From positions 3,368,001-3,432,000 of the forward strand of contig CM072336.1 of the NCBI GenBank assembly GCA_036874045.1: a DNA stretch of 64,000 bases. Direction: 5' to 3'. The notes under the pieces were generated by a model that was not told the DNA's origin, did no database searches, and worked only from the letters and a program-made list of their open reading frames with translations. Position numbers and translations under genes: made by a program. Source of the DNA: Cymodocea nodosa. Lineage: Eukaryota > Streptophyta > Magnoliopsida > Alismatales > Cymodoceaceae. The number at the start of each line of letters is the position of its first letter. Positions within the stretch are counted from its first letter, which is position 1. This document shows positions 57,095 through 64,000 of this stretch, in pieces.

Positions 57095-57535
57095 ATTTAT
57101 AGCCGGCGTGATGCGAACCAGTCTTATGTGGTGACATAAGGACACGACCTTTTTGTGTTACAGACGAATAAATAAATTGACAGATAAATAGTGTGCATTG
57201 TTTTAATTTCCGTAGGTGCATGCATGGTACCATGGAGCCGTCTAGTTCGACGACCGAATCATATCCTACCCGAGATAATCAGATGCTTCGTGACACTGAA
57301 GCGAGAAATACTTGGCTTCTTGCCACAGACAAATACAAATAGATAAGCTTGGGATCGAGTTATTCTAATATTATTTTCGGGAGTTTTACCCATTCATTCA
57401 TTCAATCTGTTGTTATTTTATTATAATAAAAGTCTAATTCGTTGAGCGTTATGTCTTGTACTCGCGGTAAAATGTCCAAGCAAAGACTACCTACACTCAC
57501 TTCCATTTGCCCACGGCCACTTATTTTCTCGTCAA
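57095..57535 (-). promoter_or_regulatory. Promoter block of peptide copy 3
   Basis: TATAAAT about 100 bp upstream of the ATG, TGCATGCA at 57,217-57,224, and about 440 bp shared with copy 2. Confidence 0.6.
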
Positions 57536-58690
57536 AGCATGCAGACATTAGTAGTACTGAAAAACACATCTATTCTCCTCTATTTAGAGGGATTTGCCAT
57601 TTGGTTAGGGGCGTTAACATCTCCTCATTTTTATGTTACAATAAAGTATGTTTTAAATAGGCTTATATTAGACAAAAAAAGAGACTTGGCATAAAATTTA
57701 TTTTGAGTTAAATGTCAACATTTCAATATGTTATCAAAGTCAATAGTCATTTAAGTTCAAGTCCTCTATATCTATCTAATTCAAAAATAAAGATATATGT
57801 TAGATCTAAAAAAGTCGCAATAAAATACAATGATAAAACAGTCTTGTAATAAAAATGAGATGGAATTTGACATAAAATATATAAAAAAATTCTTTAGTTA
57901 TAAACAATTGACTTCAATTAAATTCAAGTTAAACTTCAATTAAAAATTCTTTCAACGAAGTAAAAGGCTTACCATAGATAGGGTAGGGATAGCCTCGTTC
58001 CAATTTACGATGTAGTACGTACGCAGACCTTTGTGTTGTATTTATTTATCTTGTTTTATACACCTTTTCATCATGTTTCTACAACAGTTGGATTTTAATT
58101 TTCATTTTTTCTGAAAGATTTAATTTCTTCGCTATTATAATATTGTACCATTTGGTTCTCTCATCTCCGCTTCCGTGTACTACACTTATTTAACTATTGC
58201 TTTACAATTAGCAGATATTACAGTATCCAATGCTTTTTTAATAATGATATTATTTCCGTCTGAATTCCAATACAAAACTTTATCTCTTCAAATAGTGTGT
58301 ATAACTTTGATCAACATTGCCCAATGATTCATGCATGATTCTTTACAAATAAATAAACTGAGCATGCATTTCCCGTTTACATTCAATCAAATCTGAGACA
58401 AATATAGAATGCAATGCGGATCTGATGATGAGATGCCTGTGGCCCGAGTCATTTCACGGGAGATCGAGAAGATATCATGGAGTGTGACGAACTTAACAAC
58501 GTGATTAATTAAGCATCCTACTACATCTCTTGCTTGAAGACAAGAGAACTTCACCAAATACTGGAAGGATCGAGAGAATGCAATATATAAAGAAAACTTT
58601 AAAAGCATGGTACCAAGAACAAATCAATTGAGAACATGGTCAGATCGGACAACATACATGTTCTTAATTAATTATATTATTACTTGATTA
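57536..58690. other. Intergenic between peptide copy 3 and SAUR
   Basis: AT-rich. The right part would contain the SAUR 3' untranslated region. No other feature recognised. Confidence 0.5.
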
Positions 58691-58696
58691 ATTACT

Positions 58697-59194
58697 CTAG
58701 TCATCGGCATATTGGCTTGTGAGTGTGTTGGGGCTCATCCAGCCGACCTCGGAGGAGCAGTTGCAATGATTCTCCTTCTTCTTCTTCTTCTTTTTCTTCT
58801 CCTCCACCAACTTTAGTATGTTCTCAAACACCGAAACTTCGCATGGAATCCTCAACACGCCTTCCTGCTGGAACCCAAACTCCTCTTCCGCGTCGTTCAG
58901 CAGGGCCACGAAAGCCTGGTGGCTCAGGTACTCGGTCGGGATCACGAACCGCTTCAGCTCCTCGCCGACGCAGACCGCGAGGAATCCCTTGGGCACGGTC
59001 GTCGTCGATGACGTCGTCGCGATGGTTGAGGAGGAGTCGGTGAACGAGAGGGTTCTCTTCAGAAAACCCACTTTCTTGGTAGTGGTGGCGGCGGTGGTTG
59101 TCTTGGGTGTGACCGCCAGCTTCTTCCACTTCTTGAGCATCTGCTGAAGGCGAACGATCTCCGTGATCTTGTTGTTGGGTTTCTTCTGATCCAT
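58697..59194 (-). CDS. SAUR family protein (small auxin up RNA)
   Basis: SAUR proteins are short, auxin-induced regulators, many of which inhibit PP2C-D phosphatases to raise plasma-membrane proton pumping and cell expansion. This intronless frame gives 165 residues, long for the family. A basic N-terminus (EIVRLQQMLKKWKKLA) and a Ser/Thr-rich linker precede the SAUR domain at about 68-130 (VPKGFLAVCVGEELKRFVIP, EYLSHQAF, LLNDAEEEFGF, LRIPCEVSVFENIL). A run of eight Lys at 133-140 comes from a CTT microsatellite (58,774-58,800). Codon third positions are strongly G/C. A TTTAAAT box lies about 85 bp upstream (minus strand). It interrupts the peptide-gene array and is unrelated to it. Confidence 0.93.
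   Translation of the reverse strand: MDQKKPNNKITEIVRLQQMLKKWKKLAVTPKTTTAATTTKKVGFLKRTLSFTDSSSTIATTSSTTTVPKGFLAVCVGEELKRFVIPTEYLSHQAFVALLNDAEEEFGFQQEGVLRIPCEVSVFENILKLVEEKKKKKKKKENHCNCSSEVGWMSPNTLTSQYADD
58774..58800. repeat. (CTT)n microsatellite in SAUR
   Basis: Read as AAG/AAA Lys codons by the SAUR gene, directly after the conserved domain. Confidence 0.85.
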
Positions 59195-59274
59195 CTTCTC
59201 CAGCGTCGCTCGAGTTGGAGGCTGATTGTGGTTGGTGATGGATGGGGAGTAGGAGGTGAGATTTGTGCATGGGA

Positions 59275-62040
59275 ATTTAAAGAGGCTGGCTGATCTTATG
59301 ACTTCTGTTTAATAATTAGTTTTTTTTATAATAATGATTTGGAAGTTTATCAAAATTTAAACCAGATACGATTATATAATCGAATATTATTACTTTTAAT
59401 TAATTAAATTATTACAATCGGTTAATTTTAAATTGATTGATGATGTCTATTTTTATGAGCCTATGATTCGAAAAGCTTCGGTCTTAAGGGAAGGAAATCA
59501 AATTAAAACTCCCAGTCAATGTTCCAGTTACCGTGGCACGCTTTCAACAGTGCATAAATTAAACTATGATCATATTATTAATTATTTAGCGGTTTTCAGT
59601 TATTGCCTTATCAATGGATGTTCTTCAATCTCTATGCTTTTCTACGGTTGATCCAACGGCCAACGCAGTTCCCTACATGGCATCTGTTATATCCAGGGGA
59701 GTCGTGTCACACATAAATTACATAATTAATGACTTCGATCATGTGCTTCATGCAAATTCAATATTCATGTATTTATGTATCCTTCTCTACAGTGTAAAGT
59801 CGGTGGTAAATAAATGTATAACAGGGTAAAAAAAATTTCAAACCATTTCTTATATTAAATGGAGTACCAGTCTTATATATATTAATGATCTTTATTTTTA
59901 TAATGATCGATTTCTACCTATCATGGCATGAGCTCGTGATTGGATACCGTTGAATATACAGGAGAACGTGGAAGGTGGTAGAGAGAAGATCAGTTGCATC
60001 TCGCATGTGAAGGTAAGGTCCACGCACTGCACTTAAAACGTGAACATTATTTATTCCAGTGTCTAAGCTAATTCAACTTGTGGTGGTATATATATATCTA
60101 TATGTATCTCTTTTATCGTATGTGACATGCAGCTGTTAGATATTAGCGTTGGAGTAAGACTTTAATTAATAATTCGAAACATACATCTACTATTTAAAAA
60201 GAGGAGCTCATATTTATAGTATGAGTTCAGGTCCTATTCGTAACTCCAAGACTTGTATTTGCAGAGATCAGAATGGAACTTCTAGGTGAATGTCTAAAGG
60301 AAGCCTTTAGAACTTTAGATCAATGGACATTAATTTAGGTTAGGGCACCTCCGAAGTCCACAGATCAAACTCTACCAAATGTCCAACCGGACATTTAAGT
60401 CAAGGTTTCGGTCACCACATTGAAAGTTTCTTTTAAAACCAATTAATAATAAAAAACGAAACACAATGTTATAAGATAGATTTAAGTTCAAACATATTTT
60501 TATCAATGTAAGACTCTTAACTTTTATACATAGAATCTTTTTTCAGACATTCAGGAAGATGTTCGATACAACATAATGAGAGGCCATTAATCTATAATAG
60601 TCATTCAAGCAGATGTAAAGTGTACAATTTCTATTCTGATTTTGAATGGTTTCCTAGGTAACTAATTCCAATTAATCTCTCCTAAACACAAAGAAAATAA
60701 AATATTAACGTGGTATTTGATGTGACGTATTGGGCAAGGCCATGAGCAACTCTCAAATATTGTAAACAGGGTGTTGGTAACTTGGCAAGATGAACAAGCA
60801 AACTGACATATATATGAGCAAAGTTTAATTTGCATCCTGCTTCCCGTCCTTGATTTTTTGAAGTACGTGTACAAGATTATTAATATCCAGGGGAGACACG
60901 TAGATGTACATTTCATGAGATTGATCAGTTAACTGCCACCATACGTACGTAGTTCTACTCAATATGCATGACAACTTCAATTCACGTCGATTTATGGTCT
61001 ATGTGTGTGTGTGTATATAAAACTGGAGAGTAGGAAGATCTGCAGGATGGAACTACAGAAATAATTATTAATAAACAAAGACAAAAAAAGGAAGCCATCA
61101 GTGCATCATTGCTTCTCTCACTCATGCGTGATCGGGCATTGACATGTTTCCTCTCCAACTTGGGGAAAACCCATGAGAATCAAAGAATCTTGTACCTGCA
61201 AAGGACCGCACCCTCCCCAACCAATTGCCATAATTCAAAAGATCTATCGGAAGATAATATATTAATTATCATGTGCAAGGGATCCAATGCATCTAAGCAA
61301 GCTAATGAGTGGTGTAGCAAAACTAGTACGTACGTCGACCAAGCGAATTAAAGGCGATCGCGCATCAAACATGGATGGATTGTACTGAACGTAATCTGAA
61401 CTCTTGTCTTCTTTATCAATGGTCATTTCTTTTTAAACTTCGTTGGTGTTATATGTATACATGTGTGTCTGTTTGTGTTATCTACAAGGCCATGTGAGTT
61501 ACTGCACTACTGCAGGCGTTGCTCGCTGCGGTTCGATGTGTGCGATCGAGAGGGGGGGGGGGGGGGTTAAATTATTTTCTTCGCCTCAATCAGCTCTGAC
61601 GAGTCTCATGCAAGGGTTGATAGAGGTGTTGAATGAATCTGCCGGTCAGTTCGAGGGTAACAATTAAATTACGTACAACTGCCGAAGATGGCGGTTAAGG
61701 TCGTTGGGGTTGGAACACGAAAGCGGTTTCGTCATGGTGTCCGATGCACGGCACATGGCATTCGGCTTGAATTTGCTTCCGTAGCGCTCCATCGGACACT
61801 GTGTCTGATTATTGCATGTGATCACATGCTTGCCCACCATACACACAAAAAGGATGATTTGCGCGCATGCTATTCTTTTTCTATATATTTATGTTCATAA
61901 CATCTTTATTGTGAGCAATGATCGATGTTAAGACTATCGATAAACTGAAACATTATTTTAACCAATAATTTGCCATTAAGCATTCAAAAAAGTTTAAATA
62001 TTTTCTAGGCCTTCAAGGTGCTACTTCAAAAATAGAATTA
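59275..62040. other. Intergenic between SAUR and peptide copy 4
   Basis: The left end is the SAUR promoter. I see no further gene. Minus-strand open frames at 60,662-60,916 and 61,664-61,846 contain several Cys but have no signal peptide, partner exon or known motif. A 15-G run is at 61,552-61,566. Confidence 0.5.
61552..61566. repeat. Poly-G tract (15 G)
   Basis: Fifteen uninterrupted G after GATCGAGA. Able to form G-quadruplex-like structures; may also be a sequencing-length uncertainty. Confidence 0.85.
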
Positions 62041-62049
62041 ACATATACT

Positions 62050-62420
62050 AGCTAGTGCAGGTATACTCTTGATATTTTTAATGAAACAAGGCTTATAGGA
62101 GTCAAGCCTACAAGAAGCCCCATTGATGGGTATTTATTTTTAGATTATGATAAACAAAATCTTCTAAGAGACTTATTCGAAAGTTATCTTACTATTACCA
62201 AGGTTGAAATTTCTTATGCCGTTAATTATCTTAATAAGCTTGTTGTTAAATCATGTATAGAACATTATGCACTAACAATCATTAAATATTTGGAAAATAA
62301 TCATGGATAAGGGTCGTTACTTTCTTTAGAGATGAAGTATATTTAATCTGATTCTTATCGTGATGCTGATTTGATTTGAAATTTAGCATCTTTTCCTCAA
62401 TAACCAATGCTTATTCAATT
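62050..62420 (+). mobile_element. Degraded copia reverse transcriptase/RNase H remnant
   Basis: The plus strand reads in pieces LDIFNETRLIGVKPTRSPID, SYLTITKVEISYAVNYLNKL, IEHYALTIIKYLENN and SDSYRDADLI. These correspond to the copia stretch between the RT thumb and RNase H (usually 'LTITRPDISYAV', 'YSDADW'). It is strongly diverged and has stops. Confidence 0.75.
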
Positions 62421-62779
62421 AATTCAAATAAAATTTTTACCATATGTTTATAGTTATTTTACTCGTTCAATAATCTGGATTCACTCAAATTTTCATGAAA
62501 CGCTGTCAGATCTTTTGACGATTCAAAATCAAATGAATTTTCCACTGTTTGACCCAAGCATTAATTAATTCCCAGTCAAGATGAATAATATTACACCATT
62601 ATCAACTATGTATGTATAACCTGAAGACTCCTTAATCTTTATATATATCTTGGAATTTGAATCGAGCACATCATCGGATACGTTCTAAGAGTCGTGGCAA
62701 CTCAACAAGGAAGCCATATAATATTTCCATAAATTTAAGTTCTTAATTCGGTGCCATACATATCCAGGAGTACGTGCTC

Positions 62780-63087
62780 AAGCATGGATGATGTATAAGT
62801 TCGATTAAAGTGGGCATGTAAAGGAGCAAGTTTGTACTTGTTACACACACACATATATAAAAGATTAAATTAGATGACACAGCTGGTATATGTATTAAGG
62901 CTTGCATGGATTACGGATGTGGAACTTTAGGCAAATGAAGCTTATTCGAAGAGTGCAGCACTTGCACACGACCTAGTGCCGCTTATTTATCTTATACATA
63001 TGCACGTAGGTGGTAGCACGTACGTGTAAAGGAGATACACTCATCAATCAAGCAGCGGCGTCGTATGTACGACGACACTGTTTAATT
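62780..63087 (-). other. Conserved 3' flank of peptide copy 4
   Basis: 'AAGTTCGATTAAAGTGGGCATGTAAAGG', 'GATTAAATTAGATGACACA', 'GGCTTGCATGGATTACGGATG' in pieces, and 'GCTTATTTATCTTATACATATG' correspond in order to 33,145-33,340, 51,845-52,030 and, in part, 56,455-56,575. This shared block probably includes the 3' untranslated region. Confidence 0.6.
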
Positions 63088-63468
63088 CTAGCACCACCTC
63101 CTGCAGTACCTATGGTAGCGGCAACAGTAGCGGTAATGGCCGCCACGGTAGCACCGACGGGTGCACCTTCTGTACCACCCTCCGCAGCAGTGCCTCCCGC
63201 CTCCATGTCGGTCTTCACCAACTTCTTCTACACCGGCATCGTCTGCATCCAACTTAAACTCTGCACAGAATAATATATGTATATATATGTTACTTTAATT
63301 TAGTGAATATATAATCAGTGAGTCGACAAGAGGAGTAGAAGGAACATTTCGCACGCAACCTGTGGTTTCTCCTTCGGCTTCTTCCTCGGCTTTCACCAGC
63401 ACGTCGGACGTGACGAGCATGACCGCTAGCAAGAGGACGGTAAACGCGAAAATGGGCTTGGGAGCCAT
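63088..63468 (-). CDS. Secreted cysteine-rich peptide precursor, copy 4 (most diverged)
   Basis: Exons 63468-63360 and 63260-63088 (99-bp phase-1 intron, donor CACAG|GTTGCG, acceptor GTGCAG) give 93 residues. Signal peptide MAPKPIFAFTVLLLAVMLVT, acidic propiece (EFKLDADDAGVEEVGED), then a Gly/Arg/Tyr-rich core with 8 Cys: CC-x6-C-x3-C-x8-CC-x5-C-x3-C, ending YCRRWC like copy 1. In this copy the alternative frame that stays open in copies 1 to 3 is closed after ten codons, which supports the frame chosen here. TATAAAC at 63,569-63,575. The RY-type palindrome seen upstream of copies 1 to 3 is absent. Confidence 0.8.
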
Positions 63469-63568
63469 CGATCCTCCTCCTCTTCTCTCCTGCTTCTGCG
63501 CTGGGAATTAAGTGAGGAAGGAAGTATGTGAAGAAGTTGATGAACAAATGAGCCACCACCCCCTCTCC

Positions 63569-63575
63569 GTTTATA
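63569..63575 (-). promoter_or_regulatory. TATA box of peptide copy 4
   Basis: TATAAAC about 107 bp upstream of the ATG, in the same relative place as the TATAAAT boxes of the other copies. Confidence 0.6.
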
Positions 63576-64000
63576 GACAACGTAGATGGCAACCAGACAG
63601 ATGTGGGTTGACGTAACGAAATGGCTTTTTGCCTTAAAGATAAATAAATAAATTGATGGATAAGAAAATAACGTGCATTGTTTTTCCACAAATGATACTT
63701 TTGAGCCGTCGAGCTTGACGAAGTGATGAATATCACACAAAATATTCGTGGTGCCGTCGAATATGGCAAATGAGTCACATCCCACGCAAAGAAGATAAGT
63801 CGGTGCTTTGACGAACGTCAAGTGTATGATGTTACATTCTTCAACTTCTAATGATACACCACCGATAATAGAAGCTGTGCCGACATTGTTAAGTGGAGCA
63901 AAACTAAGAAAATTAGTTTTTCTATCTTCTGTATTTTTGTCTCTGCTTTTCGTTGTGTACTAACTCTTGCTGTTTATTGCAACTTCATGAACTTTCGCTC

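Noticed and set aside
58824..59270. 148-codon minus-strand frame overlapping the SAUR gene
   Set aside because: Shadow of the GC-rich SAUR coding frame. The SAUR frame has a clear domain; this one has none.
60662..60916. Minus-strand 84-codon Cys-containing frame
   Set aside because: AT-rich chance frame without signal peptide or repeat in the array.
61664..61846. Minus-strand 60-codon frame with several Cys near copy 4
   Set aside because: No signal peptide, no paralogue in the window, and no family resemblance.

Overview
This is plant nuclear DNA: spliced genes with GT/AG introns, kilobase introns filled with mobile DNA, and Ty1/copia, Ty3/gypsy, PIF/Harbinger and CACTA-like remnants. The protein families (an ARA1-type arabinokinase, a CW-MBD chromatin protein, a SAUR) are those of a flowering plant. 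The very GC-rich third positions of the short genes suggest a monocot, but the species is not identified.
Layout. All recognised host genes lie on the minus strand. (1) 444-25,230 is an L-arabinokinase gene (ARA1). Twenty exons, residues 1 to about 637, are in the window, and the rest of the kinase half lies beyond the left edge. Its introns hold a complete but decayed copia element (12,144-16,985, 5-bp target duplication), the tail of another copia (1-255), a gag-only copia derivative, MITE-like elements and a TRIM-like element. (2) 26,796-30,024 is a four-exon gene for a CW zinc finger plus methyl-CpG-binding domain protein. (3) 31,000-63,800 is repeat-rich and carries four dispersed tandem copies of a two-exon gene for a small secreted, cationic, cysteine-rich peptide (33.4-33.8, 52.1-52.5, 56.6-57.0 and 63.1-63.5 kb), plus promoter-only fragments at 35.0 and 36.5 kb. 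The copies are separated by a PIF/Harbinger transposon (39,165-45,032), a CACTA-like terminus with subterminal repeats (about 49.8-50.4 kb), a degraded Ty3/gypsy element (53.2-56.3 kb) and copia remnants. (4) 58,697-59,194 is an intronless SAUR gene between peptide copies 3 and 4.
How the parts relate. ARA1 (arabinose salvage), the MBD protein (chromatin) and SAUR (auxin response) are unrelated housekeeping or regulatory genes. The distinctive part is the peptide family: a hydrophobic signal peptide exon, a phase-1 intron, then an exon encoding an acidic propiece followed by a basic 33-36-residue core with 8 to 10 cysteines. Indels between copies keep the reading frame, and the shared promoter block has a TATA box about 90-107 bp upstream of the ATG. 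I cannot place the mature core in a named antimicrobial-peptide family. Its closest visual resemblance is the Cys-rich C-terminus of class II glycine-rich proteins.
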